Source: an uncultured beta proteobacterium
GTDB taxonomy: Bacteria > Pseudomonadota > Gammaproteobacteria > Burkholderiales > Rhodocyclaceae
Direction: 5' to 3'
NCBI GenBank assembly: GCA_903916205.1
Contig: CAIWVX010000121.1
Coordinates: forward strand, 1 to 5,473
Length of the DNA stretch: 5,473 bases
Positions 1-5,407 of the stretch are shown here, piece by piece. Within the stretch, counting starts at the first letter, position 1, and every line of letters starts with the position of its first letter. Below the pieces are notes generated by a model. That model saw only the letters and a program-made list of their open reading frames with translations, did no database searches and had not been told where the DNA came from. The translations under genes and the position numbers were made by a program.

Positions 1-270
1 CTGCGCCTGCATGATGGAGGCGGGATCAGGGCCGACGAACAAAATCAAAAAGTCGTCGCGCGAATCGGTGCCGCGCTCTTCGTCCTCTTCGTCGTAATCT
101 TCGTCATCGTCCATTTCCATCTCTTCACCACGGACAATCAGATCCAGAACATCACGCGGGCAGACTTTGAAACAGCGACCACAGCCAATGCACTTTTTGG
201 GGTCGAGGGCCATGACAAATTCCGGTGTCCAGGGGGTGCCGCCGAGGGTTAACCCGGTAATGTTTTCCAT
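1..270 (-). CDS. fdxB: Nif-specific ferredoxin III (FdxB), 3' end beyond window
   Basis: Low-potential 4Fe-4S ferredoxin of the FdxB type found at the end of proteobacterial nifENX operons, thought to deliver electrons for nitrogenase or cofactor assembly in the cytoplasm. Ninety codons are visible with no stop, so the gene leaves the window. The N-terminus has the family signature (GGTPWTPEF at residues 10-18) followed by one complete cluster motif, CIGCGRCFKVCP, with Cys27, Cys30, Cys33 and Cys37. A very acidic linker (about residues 49-73, many Asp and Glu) follows, as is usual. In known relatives a second CxxCxxC motif comes soon after this linker. Here residues 74-90 contain no cysteine in this frame. 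The start ATG at 270 is preceded by AAGGAG at good spacing. It lies 19 nt after the CCE_0567-like gene. Identity as FdxB is firm from the first half and position; the state of the second half is not known. Confidence 0.88.
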   Translation of the reverse strand, partial: MENITGLTLGGTPWTPEFVMALDPKKCIGCGRCFKVCPRDVLDLIVRGEEMEMDDDEDYDEEDEERGTDSRDDFLILFVGPDPASIMQAQ

Positions 271-289
271 TTCATTCTCCTTAATCACT

Positions 290-490
290 CTATTTAGAAA
301 GCAGTCGTCCGTTCGCTTCCGCCCATGACTGACATGCGTCATAGGTGGATTGAGCGATGGCGGGAATTTCTTCGTAGGCCGCCGGTAGCCGTTCTTCCAC
401 AAGGTCATGCATTTGAGCCGCCCATTCAGCGGCAATGCGCTTCAAGCGTTTCACTTCCTTGTCCAGCGCTTTCAGTTCTTCATCGGTCAT
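290..490 (-). CDS. CCE_0567 / Rop-like small helical nif protein
   Basis: A 66-residue, charged, all-helical protein of the Rop-like (CCE_0567) family, which occurs almost only in nif clusters next to the DUF269 gene and fdxB. The sequence starts MTDEELKALDKEVKRLKRIA and shows a first amphipathic helix (about residues 3-33), a turn near the Pro36 of RLPAAYEE, and a second helix (about 38-62, including IAQSTYDACQSWAEAN). This fits an antiparallel helical hairpin. There is one cysteine (in TYDAC), no membrane segment and no signal peptide. Its biochemical role is not established. Constant linkage to fdxB suggests a part in electron transfer or Fe-S handling, which is inference. The start ATG at 490 follows the DUF269 stop by 28 nt with a weak purine stretch (GAGAA) as ribosome site. 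Length is normal for the family. Confidence 0.9.
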   Translation of the reverse strand: MTDEELKALDKEVKRLKRIAAEWAAQMHDLVEERLPAAYEEIPAIAQSTYDACQSWAEANGRLLSK

Positions 491-511
491 GGGATTCTCG
501 TCGTCGGTTAT

Positions 512-530
512 GCCGGTTTTATAGCCCGGC
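512..530 (-). repeat. Small inverted repeat at the end of the DUF269 gene
   Basis: GCCGG (512-516) and CCGGC (526-530) can form a 5-bp GC stem with a 9-nt loop; the TAA stop of the DUF269 gene (519-521) lies in the loop. No T-run follows on the minus strand, so it does not look like an intrinsic terminator. It could slow transcript decay between the two genes or be chance. Confidence 0.3.
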
Positions 531-992
531 CACTTCAGGGAATTTGCCGATCACTTCAATGGCCACGGATAAATATTTGTCAGATTCGGTTTTCATTTTC
601 GACAGGCTTTCAAATCCGAAGCGATGCACATCACGCAAGGTGCGATCGAGGGCTACCAATTTTCCGACCGTAATCAAAACCCGGCCAAAGCCTTCATGGC
701 TCAGATGAATCAGCGACACCGCCATTAGTCCGCATTCTTTTTCGATCAGCACGGCAATGGCGTTATAAAAGGCTTTCACGCAAGCGACGGTGGTTTCATC
801 GGGATCACCCACTAGCGGAATTTCGGCCTTGCGTTCTTTGGTCAGAATCAACGGGGCGAGTAGTTTCTCGACGGAATAACCGTCGTACCGGCCATAGCTG
901 TCAAGCGCACGCATCTGGCGCACCATCTCTTTGACGAAATCGCTGCCGAGTAAGGGGTCGTCTGCAACAACAGGCACTGCGGTGACAGTCAT
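519..992 (-). CDS. NifX-associated nitrogen fixation protein (DUF269)
   Basis: A 157-residue soluble protein of the DUF269 family, the usual neighbour of nifX in proteobacterial nif operons. Family hallmarks visible are the N-terminal PLLGSDFVKEMVRQMRALDSY (about 13-33), the YDGYSVEKLLAPLILTKE block (about 36-53), IPLVGDPDE (about 58-66), and the C-terminal LRDVHRFGFESLSKM block. No signal peptide or membrane segment is seen. It is presumed cytoplasmic and associated with FeMo-cofactor biosynthesis, but its reaction is not defined. The ATG at 992 overlaps the stop of the upstream RseC-family gene by ATGA, and GGAG lies 7 nt before it, so it is probably translationally coupled. Length is typical and the frame is intact. 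Identification is strong; function is known only at family level. Confidence 0.93.
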   Translation of the reverse strand: MTVTAVPVVADDPLLGSDFVKEMVRQMRALDSYGRYDGYSVEKLLAPLILTKERKAEIPLVGDPDETTVACVKAFYNAIAVLIEKECGLMAVSLIHLSHEGFGRVLITVGKLVALDRTLRDVHRFGFESLSKMKTESDKYLSVAIEVIGKFPEVAGL

Positions 993-1429
993 AGAAATTC
1001 TCCGTAGGGTGAATCAGAAACACACGGGGAAGGGGATAAGCTTTGCCCCAAGGTGAAATGTGAAACGAGACGCGCCAGCAGTAAGCCCAAAATTAGGCCA
1101 GCCGCTGCGCCTAATACCGCGGCAAAATCGTTGCCGTAAATCATGTCGGCGCCTATCGCGCCAAGCAGTAAAAATAGCGGCGGCAGCAAATACCCGAAAA
1201 TGGCCGCCAGTGCGACGGAGGATGAAGGCATGGAAACAGTGACTTGATCGCCGATTTGTGTTCCTTCCGGCATCGCCATTTCAACGCGCTGCACGGCGGC
1301 ATGGCCTGAGGCACAGGCTCCTCGGCTACCGCAACCAGAACACCCGGAAGCCGACCGTTCAATACGAATCTGCGCCAATCCCTGCTTAAAGCCGGTGACT
1401 TCGCCTTGGCGTTCGATGAGGTCGATCAT
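989..1429 (-). CDS. rseC: RseC/MucC-family membrane redox protein within the nif operon
   Basis: A 146-residue inner-membrane protein of the RseC/MucC family (SoxR-reducing system component; RseC in E. coli works with the Rnf-like RsxABCDGE complex). From the ATG, residues 2-28 are a small polar N-terminal domain (IDLIERQGEVTGFKQGLAQI), followed by the family cysteine motif CSGCGSRGAC (Cys30, Cys33, Cys39). Two hydrophobic segments come next, about 72-98 (VALAAIFGYLLPPLFLLLGAIG) and 101-124 (AAVLGAAAGLILGLLLARL), and a short polar tail. The start at 1429 overlaps the nifX stop by ATGA and has AAGGG about 8 nt upstream. An in-frame GTG at 1438 is possible but sits inside that ribosome site. 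Its own stop overlaps the DUF269 start. The tight coupling to nifX suggests a nif role, perhaps linking Rnf-type electron transport to nitrogenase, which is inference since no rnf gene is visible here. Confidence 0.88.
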   Translation of the reverse strand: MIDLIERQGEVTGFKQGLAQIRIERSASGCSGCGSRGACASGHAAVQRVEMAMPEGTQIGDQVTVSMPSSSVALAAIFGYLLPPLFLLLGAIGADMIYGNDFAAVLGAAAGLILGLLLARLVSHFTLGQSLSPSPCVSDSPYGEFL

Positions 1430-1842
1430 TCTTGCCACCCTTCTTCCGCCATGCGCTCAAAGCGCTGCACGTTTTTATCGCGCTTGATTCGTTTGTCGAT
1501 CCAAGAAATCCCGCCTTGGCGAACGGCTTTGCACAGTTCTAACAAAAGTGCCTCGATATTGACTTCGTCATCCATGCGTACCGGTTGAATATTGCGTTCC
1601 AGCAACTGACGCACCGCCGAGCCGCCTGCGGCCAGGCAATACACCGCAGCGCAACCGGCCAGCGCGGCTATTTTTTCGGCCAATTTGTTTTCATTACCAT
1701 CCATCGACTCGGCAGAAAATTGCGCCACTTCAACGAGCTTGGCCCGCTCGCCATCGATGGCGTAAATCGCAAAGCCAAGCGTGGCACCGAAGTGCTGATT
1801 GACCCAGAGGCGATCAGAGGTGGCAAAGGCGACTTTGAACAT
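1426..1842 (-). CDS. nifX: FeMo-cofactor carrier protein NifX
   Basis: NifX, 138 residues, a cytoplasmic carrier that binds the NifB product and the VK-type precursor and passes them to and from NifEN during FeMo-cofactor synthesis. It belongs to the dinitrogenase Fe-Mo cofactor-binding family. The N-terminus MFKVAFATSDR, the VNQHFGA loop (His17 in HFG) and the CLAAGGSAVRQLL glycine loop (about residues 70-82) are the expected family motifs. The C-terminal tail (KRIKRDKNVQRFERMAEEGW) is typical of true NifX. The frame is open to 1935, but that longer reading overlaps the end of nifN and adds 31 residues unlike the family, so ATG 1842 is chosen. It lies 13 nt after the nifN stop. No clear Shine-Dalgarno precedes it, so it may depend on ribosomes finishing nifN. 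The stop overlaps the RseC-family start (ATGA). Length is normal. Confidence 0.95.
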   Translation of the reverse strand: MFKVAFATSDRLWVNQHFGATLGFAIYAIDGERAKLVEVAQFSAESMDGNENKLAEKIAALAGCAAVYCLAAGGSAVRQLLERNIQPVRMDDEVNIEALLLELCKAVRQGGISWIDKRIKRDKNVQRFERMAEEGWQE

Positions 1843-1855
1843 AGTCGGCAGGCGG

Positions 1856-3238
1856 TTAGTGGACGACCAGGCCAGAGCCAGCTTGCGCCCGCTCCGGTTC
1901 GGCCCGGTAGATGGATTGATAGGCAGGGATTTCATGGTGCTGCCCTAGAAAAAGGTTAGCGATATCAAACAAGGATTGCCGTGCGTTGCGGTAGCCAACC
2001 CAGCCACGGGCATAGCCACCGACCCAGTCGTACTGGGGAAAACCGGCACGCAACAAGGGAATTCCAAGGCGTTCTGCGCCTTGTAAGCCGTGCGAGTTGG
2101 CGACCAGCAATTGGGCTTTCGCCGCACCTGCTTCGCGTTCAAGTTCTTCAAGGTCGCCGATCTGCACCGTGTTGCAGAGAATGTCAGCCAGCACCTCGGC
2201 ACGTACGGGCGACACGGCGGTAACGACTTCCGCGCCAAGCCCGGTAAAGAAAGCGGAAAATCCCAACAACAAGTCAGGATCAAGCGCTAGAGCAATGCGC
2301 GCAAAGCCGAGCATGAAATGGGTATCCACCATGGCGTCCAGCAATTGCGCCCGCTGCCGCTCCAGCCTAGCCGAGACCGGCTGGCCGGAAAGGGTAGCCA
2401 GCGTCTGCGTGAAGTGATCACTGGCGTCGAGCCCCATCAGGTGATCGAAGCGAAAATCCGGCACGCCGGTGCGGGCCTTCAACAGATCGGCCGCACGGTT
2501 CAGCGAACGCCCGATGACCAGCGTAGCCACCGACTCACCCATCGCTTCAATCTCGGCGCGTGGCGTGCCGCCCAAGGTCAGCGGGGTGTATTCACTGTCC
2601 ACCAGATGCCCGTCGAGCGAATCATCAATATCCGGCAACACCACCGGGCGCAGACCAAAGCCTTCGATCCAGTCCTTGATGGACTCGACATCACCCGGCG
2701 TCAGCATCGATGAAGCCAGCACATTGACGTGTTTTTGACGCCGACCAGCATGGCGCGTTTCCGGCACCAGCACCTCGATGATGGCTTCCAGCGCCAGCGC
2801 AAAGCCGCTCTCCAGACAGCCGGTAAAATCAGGCGTATTCACCGGCACCACGGCAATCTCGGTGTATTGCGGATACTTAATACGGAAATCACGCACCAGA
2901 CGCTTGATGTCCGCGCCCTGAGCCTCCGAAAGGCTGGTGGTTGGCAAGCCGATAATTTCCGGTTTGCTCTTCTGGCAAATCGCCTTCAAACCTTCGATGA
3001 CGTTTTCATCGGCGTTCATCACCGTCGAAATCTGATCCATCGCCGTCGTCTGCAAAGGAATTGGTTCGCGGAAATGGCGCACTAAGAACACCTTGCCAAA
3101 GGCTGTACACCCTTGCGATCCGTGCAGCATCGGAATGGCATTTTTCAGACCGAGAAAGGCCAGCGCAGCGCCGACCGGCTGGCTGGCTTTGAGCGGATTG
3201 ACCGACAGGGCTTTGGCGCGTTTGATGATTTCAGCCAT
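1856..3238 (-). CDS. nifN: FeMo-cofactor scaffold subunit NifN
   Basis: Beta subunit of the NifE2N2 scaffold, homologous to NifK, on which the NifB cluster is matured to FeMo-cofactor in the cytoplasm. The protein has 460 residues, normal for NifN. The N-terminal family block KALSVNPLKASQPVGAALAF is followed by the HGSQGCTAF motif. Its Cys44 is the residue known in A. vinelandii to ligate the bridging 4Fe-4S cluster together with three NifE cysteines. Further family blocks are IGLPTTSLSEAQGADI (about 96-111) and VPVNTPDFTGCLESG, and the C-terminal FPQYDWVGGYARGWVGYRNA region. The frame is intact. The ATG at 3238 has only a weak ribosome site (GAGAA). Unusually, it lies 151 nt from the nifE stop, with an inverted repeat in between. 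Confidence 0.97.
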   Translation of the reverse strand: MAEIIKRAKALSVNPLKASQPVGAALAFLGLKNAIPMLHGSQGCTAFGKVFLVRHFREPIPLQTTAMDQISTVMNADENVIEGLKAICQKSKPEIIGLPTTSLSEAQGADIKRLVRDFRIKYPQYTEIAVVPVNTPDFTGCLESGFALALEAIIEVLVPETRHAGRRQKHVNVLASSMLTPGDVESIKDWIEGFGLRPVVLPDIDDSLDGHLVDSEYTPLTLGGTPRAEIEAMGESVATLVIGRSLNRAADLLKARTGVPDFRFDHLMGLDASDHFTQTLATLSGQPVSARLERQRAQLLDAMVDTHFMLGFARIALALDPDLLLGFSAFFTGLGAEVVTAVSPVRAEVLADILCNTVQIGDLEELEREAGAAKAQLLVANSHGLQGAERLGIPLLRAGFPQYDWVGGYARGWVGYRNARQSLFDIANLFLGQHHEIPAYQSIYRAEPERAQAGSGLVVH

Positions 3239-3275
3239 GATCGTTTCTCAAGGTTTGAGAGAAATTCAAAAACTC

Positions 3276-3363
3276 ACCACAGAGGCACAGAGAAAACGCA
3301 GAGGTAACCTCTTGCTTTAAATGTTTACGCTGTGCCCCCTCTGCGCCTCTGTGTCTCTGTGGT
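3276..3363 (-). repeat. Large inverted repeat (CACAGAGG-type) between nifE and nifN
   Basis: Two arms, ACCACAGAGGCACAGAG plus CGCAGAGG (3276-3304) and its near-complement (3338-3363), are separated by about 33 bp. The outer 17 bp match with one mismatch; the inner 8 bp match after a 4-versus-1 base bulge. A second small palindrome, GAGGTAACCTC (3301-3311), adjoins the left arm. The same motif type is scattered through many environmental bacterial genomes, which is general knowledge rather than something tested here, so this is probably a dispersed REP/MITE-like element. On the minus strand the hairpin is followed, 3 nt later, by five T's (3272-3268), so in the nif transcript it could act as an attenuator or as an mRNA-stabilising structure between nifE and nifN. 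The rest of the 151-bp gap shows no gene and no sigma-54 match. Confidence 0.85.
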
Positions 3364-3389
3364 AAAGGTTGATGCACTTTTGCGGCCTC

Positions 3390-4796
3390 TTAAGCGTTCA
3401 GCGGCAGACCTGCCGCTTTGGTTCTGGCCCACGGAGCGGGTTGGCGCACGGCATTCCAGACCGGGCTTTCGACGGTCAGCGCCAGTTGCCGCGCCAGTTC
3501 AATCATTCCGGTGTAGCCGGCGTAGCCGAATTCGCGCTCTTGATTGATGTCCAGAAACGGAATGCGGGCCTTGAGTGCGGTATAGAGATTGCGACCACCG
3601 GCGATTAGGATATTCGCCCCGTATTCCTTATAGGCCGAGAGCAAGGCGGTTGGGCTACCGTCGTCAATCATGACGGCATCCTCGCCCATCAGTTCACGGA
3701 TCCGCGCCTTGTCTTCCCCGGTTGATTTCTTGGTGCCGGTAGCCACCACGTCCATGCCTAAATCCTGCAACGCCGAAACCACAGACCACGACTTCACTCC
3801 GCCGGTATAAAGCAGGACGCGCTTACCTTTCAGGCGTGTGCGCCAGGGTTCAAGCGTGGCGTTAATTTTGGCCTCTTCACGCACAATCATGGCTTCGGTG
3901 CGCACTTCCAGATCGTCGTCATTGAGTAATCGGGCGAAATCGCGGAAGGCTTGCGAAGTGTCGGCGATGCCGTAAAAGCTGCCCTCGAAGAACGGAACGC
4001 CCCAGCCCTCTTCGACTTTGCGCGCCACATTGAGCAAAGCCTTGGCGCAGACCACCATGCTGGCTTCAGCGCGGTGCATAGTCTGAATATCGCGATAACG
4101 TGAGTCGCCGGAAAGCGAGGCGATGATCCGCAGCCCGAGTTCATCGAACAGCGGGGCCACATGCCAGAATTCACCGGCAATGTTGTATTCGCCGATCAGC
4201 GTTACGTCGTGAACTTTGATGCCTGGACGTTGTGCCGATTCGGGTACGGCATCCGGCTCGCGGGTACCGATGACGTATTGCGTCATGGCCTCGCCGGCGA
4301 TGCGGTTGCCGAGATTTTTGGTGCCGTAGAATCCGGCACAATCGACCGGTACGACCGGCACGCCCCAGCGTTCGCCAGCGGCTTTGCAAACCGCTTGCAG
4401 ATCGTCACCGATCATCGCCGTCACACAGGTCGCGTAAACAAAAACGGCGGCGGGGGCGTAGGCGTCAATGGCTTGTTTGATGGCATGGAACAGACGCTTC
4501 TCGCCACGTCCCATGATCACATCCTGTTCGGTTAGATCGGTGGTCATACCGATGCGGTACAGCGCCGGACCGGTGGTACGAGTGCCGCGATTATCCCAAG
4601 AGCTACCGGCACAGGCGATTGAACCATGAACGATGTGCGCCACGTCGCTAATCGGCAGCAGCGCGATCTGCGCGCCATCAAAAGAACAGCCGCCCGCCGT
4701 CGCGCCCGGCTTAGGGCGGGCGCAACCGGACTTCTCTTTGGTGTTATGGGCGCAGGCCGGCTCGTTGAGCAGGACAGCAATCTCGCTGGATTTCAT
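3390..4796 (-). CDS. nifE: FeMo-cofactor scaffold subunit NifE
   Basis: Alpha subunit of the NifE2N2 scaffold, homologous to NifD, 468 residues and complete. All known cluster ligands are visible at the same numbers as in A. vinelandii: Cys37 ([11 protein letters not shown]), Cys62 ([16 protein letters not shown]) and Cys124 ([13 protein letters not shown]), which with NifN Cys44 hold the 4Fe-4S cluster, and Cys250 ([14 protein letters not shown]), the ligand of the FeMo-cofactor precursor. The [17 protein letters not shown] block lies near the C-terminus, as in the family. The frame is open back to 4892, but that start would lie upstream of the sigma-54 promoter and add 32 unrelated residues. 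ATG 4796 has AAAGGA about 8 nt before it and gives [15 protein letters not shown], the expected beginning. It is the first gene of the minus-strand operon. Confidence 0.97.
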   Translation of the reverse strand: MKSSEIAVLLNEPACAHNTKEKSGCARPKPGATAGGCSFDGAQIALLPISDVAHIVHGSIACAGSSWDNRGTRTTGPALYRIGMTTDLTEQDVIMGRGEKRLFHAIKQAIDAYAPAAVFVYATCVTAMIGDDLQAVCKAAGERWGVPVVPVDCAGFYGTKNLGNRIAGEAMTQYVIGTREPDAVPESAQRPGIKVHDVTLIGEYNIAGEFWHVAPLFDELGLRIIASLSGDSRYRDIQTMHRAEASMVVCAKALLNVARKVEEGWGVPFFEGSFYGIADTSQAFRDFARLLNDDDLEVRTEAMIVREEAKINATLEPWRTRLKGKRVLLYTGGVKSWSVVSALQDLGMDVVATGTKKSTGEDKARIRELMGEDAVMIDDGSPTALLSAYKEYGANILIAGGRNLYTALKARIPFLDINQEREFGYAGYTGMIELARQLALTVESPVWNAVRQPAPWARTKAAGLPLNA

Positions 4797-4814
4797 GGCA
4801 GATTCCTTTTGACT

Positions 4815-4833
4815 ACGGCCTTGCAATCGCCGT
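4815..4833. repeat. Inverted repeat over the nifE -12 element
   Basis: ACGGC (4815-4819) and GCCGT (4829-4833) flank a 9-bp centre that contains the nifE -12 TTGC element. The predicted transcript starts near 4811, so the repeat would not be in the RNA; it could only act as DNA. A repressor site is possible, but a 5-bp match can be chance. Confidence 0.25.
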
Positions 4834-4838
4834 GCCAA
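4822..4838 (-). promoter_or_regulatory. Sigma-54 (RpoN) promoter of nifE operon
   Basis: Reading the minus strand, TTGGCACGGCGATTGCA matches the sigma-54 consensus TTGGCACG-N4-TTGCA at every fixed position, with GG and GC exactly 10 bp apart. Placing the GC at -13/-12 puts the transcript start near 4811, giving a leader of only about 15 nt that carries the nifE ribosome site. This fixes the nifE start at 4796 and marks the operon as RpoN-dependent. Confidence 0.93.
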
Positions 4839-4853
4839 TTCTAAGTTGATGAT

Positions 4854-4866
4854 TTTCAATAGGTTA
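4854..4866 (+). promoter_or_regulatory. Possible IHF site between nifE promoter and activator sites
   Basis: TTTCAATAGGTTA fits the IHF consensus WATCAA-N4-TTR with one mismatch (T for the first fixed A). It lies in AT-rich DNA between the nifE -24 element and the nearest NifA-type site, where IHF bends DNA in many nif promoters. The match is short and could be chance. Confidence 0.35.
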
Positions 4867-4880
4867 TAAAACAGCCCTTG

Positions 4881-4896
4881 TGTGGCAATCACGACA
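4881..4896. promoter_or_regulatory. NifA upstream activator site 1 (TGT-N10-ACA)
   Basis: TGTGGCAATCACGACA is a perfect TGT-N10-ACA NifA-binding motif. Its centre lies about 77 bp upstream of the predicted nifE start point and about 130 bp upstream of that of the nifQ-like gene, within or near the usual range for both. Confidence 0.82.
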
Positions 4897-4922
4897 GAGC
4901 GTTGATTAAATCGTTTTCGCTT

Positions 4923-4938
4923 TGTCTGAAACGCGACA
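4923..4938. promoter_or_regulatory. NifA upstream activator site 2 (TGT-N10-ACA)
   Basis: TGTCTGAAACGCGACA is a second perfect TGT-N10-ACA motif, exactly 42 bp from the first, close to four helical turns, so both sites face the same side of the DNA. Its centre is about 119 bp upstream of the nifE start point and about 88 bp upstream of the nifQ start point. Confidence 0.82.
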
Positions 4939-4990
4939 TTTTCAACGAACTCGTCTCACGCAAACCGGTCATTTCAGCCCATCAAGCGTG

Positions 4991-5007
4991 CTGGAAAGCG
5001 TTTTGCT
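4991..5007 (+). promoter_or_regulatory. Sigma-54 (RpoN) promoter of nifQ-like gene
   Basis: CTGGAAAGCGTTTTGCT has the required GG-N10-GC spacing, with CTGG-N8-TTGC as in the nifE promoter. It lacks the CAC that follows GG in strong promoters. The predicted transcript start is near 5018, about 30 nt before the ATG at 5048. The match is weaker than for nifE, but position and the upstream NifA sites support it. Confidence 0.72.
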
Positions 5008-5047
5008 TAAGATTCACTGAACGAACACGAAAGGCAGGATTAAAACC

Positions 5048-5407
5048 ATGGCTCCCCAAGCGCTGCAAAAAAGTGAATGTGATGAGTTCAGTGAGATTCT
5101 TGAAATGTTGCTCGAACACCGCGCCGATAAAAACGAACAAACGCACCAACTGAGTTACGCCATCGCCACCGCCAGCATGGGCGAAAATCATCTCTGGCAG
5201 GATATGGGCTTACCCAGTCGCAAGGAGCTTTCGGAGTTGATGACAACCCACTTCCCAACGCTTGCGGCAAAGAACCAAGGTGACATGAAATGGAAAAAAT
5301 TTTTCTACCGCCAGCTTTGCGAACGAGCCGATGTGCCGATCTGCAAGTCCCCACACTGTGCCGATTGTTGCGACTTTAACGTGTGTTTCGGGCCGGAAGA
5401 GGGTTGA
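5048..5407 (+). CDS. nifQ: Short NifQ-like molybdenum-donor protein
   Basis: NifQ carries a Mo-Fe-S cluster and supplies molybdenum to NifEN for FeMo-cofactor. This 119-residue protein has the family core GENHLWQDMGLPSRKEL (about 45-61), then HFPTLAAKN and DMKWKKFFYRQLCER (about 79-93). It ends with the diagnostic C-x4-C-x2-C-x5-C motif, CKSPHCADCCDFNVC, using Cys99, Cys104, Cys107 and Cys113, then FGPEEG. Usual NifQ proteins are about 165-200 residues, so roughly 50 or more N-terminal residues are missing. An in-frame stop at 5018-5020 rules out an earlier start, and no lost N-terminus is recognised in other frames upstream. The ATG has AGGA about 9 nt before it, and a sigma-54 promoter lies just upstream, so the short form looks like the designed product. 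It is divergent from nifE. Cluster binding is likely from the intact motif. Confidence 0.9.
   Translation: MAPQALQKSECDEFSEILEMLLEHRADKNEQTHQLSYAIATASMGENHLWQDMGLPSRKELSELMTTHFPTLAAKNQGDMKWKKFFYRQLCERADVPICKSPHCADCCDFNVCFGPEEG

Noticed and set aside
1430..1438. GTG start at 1438 for the RseC-family gene
   Set aside because: The GTG lies inside the purine-rich ribosome site that serves ATG 1429, and ATG 1429 gives the ATGA overlap with nifX seen again at the next junction.
1843..1935. Longer nifX reading starting at 1935
   Set aside because: It overlaps the end of nifN, and the added 31 residues are unlike NifX, which normally begins at the MFKVAFAT stretch.
3093..3547. Plus-strand open frames across the nifE-nifN gap, with stretches such as LTTEAQRKRR, HHRGTEKTQR and PPLRLCVSVVK
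   Set aside because: These peptides are translations of the CACAGAGG-type repeat and are known as recurrent false proteins in databases; the rest is antisense to nifN or nifE.
4161..4535. 124-residue plus-strand open frame inside nifE
   Set aside because: It is antisense to a well-conserved coding region, has no recognisable family or ribosome site, and is explained by GC-rich codon use.
4797..4892. Longer nifE reading starting at 4892, adding 32 residues
   Set aside because: It would start upstream of the sigma-54 promoter at 4822-4838, the extra residues do not look like NifE, and the four ligand cysteines fall at the A. vinelandii numbers only when counted from ATG 4796.
4878..5153. 91-residue plus-strand frame that might carry a lost NifQ N-terminus by frameshift
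   Set aside because: The translated segment before 5048 does not resemble NifQ and runs through both NifA sites and the sigma-54 promoter, so it is regulatory DNA rather than coding.
5088..5354. Minus-strand open frame opposite the nifQ-like gene
   Set aside because: It is a shadow of the NifQ coding frame, which has clear family motifs; the reverse reading resembles nothing known to me.
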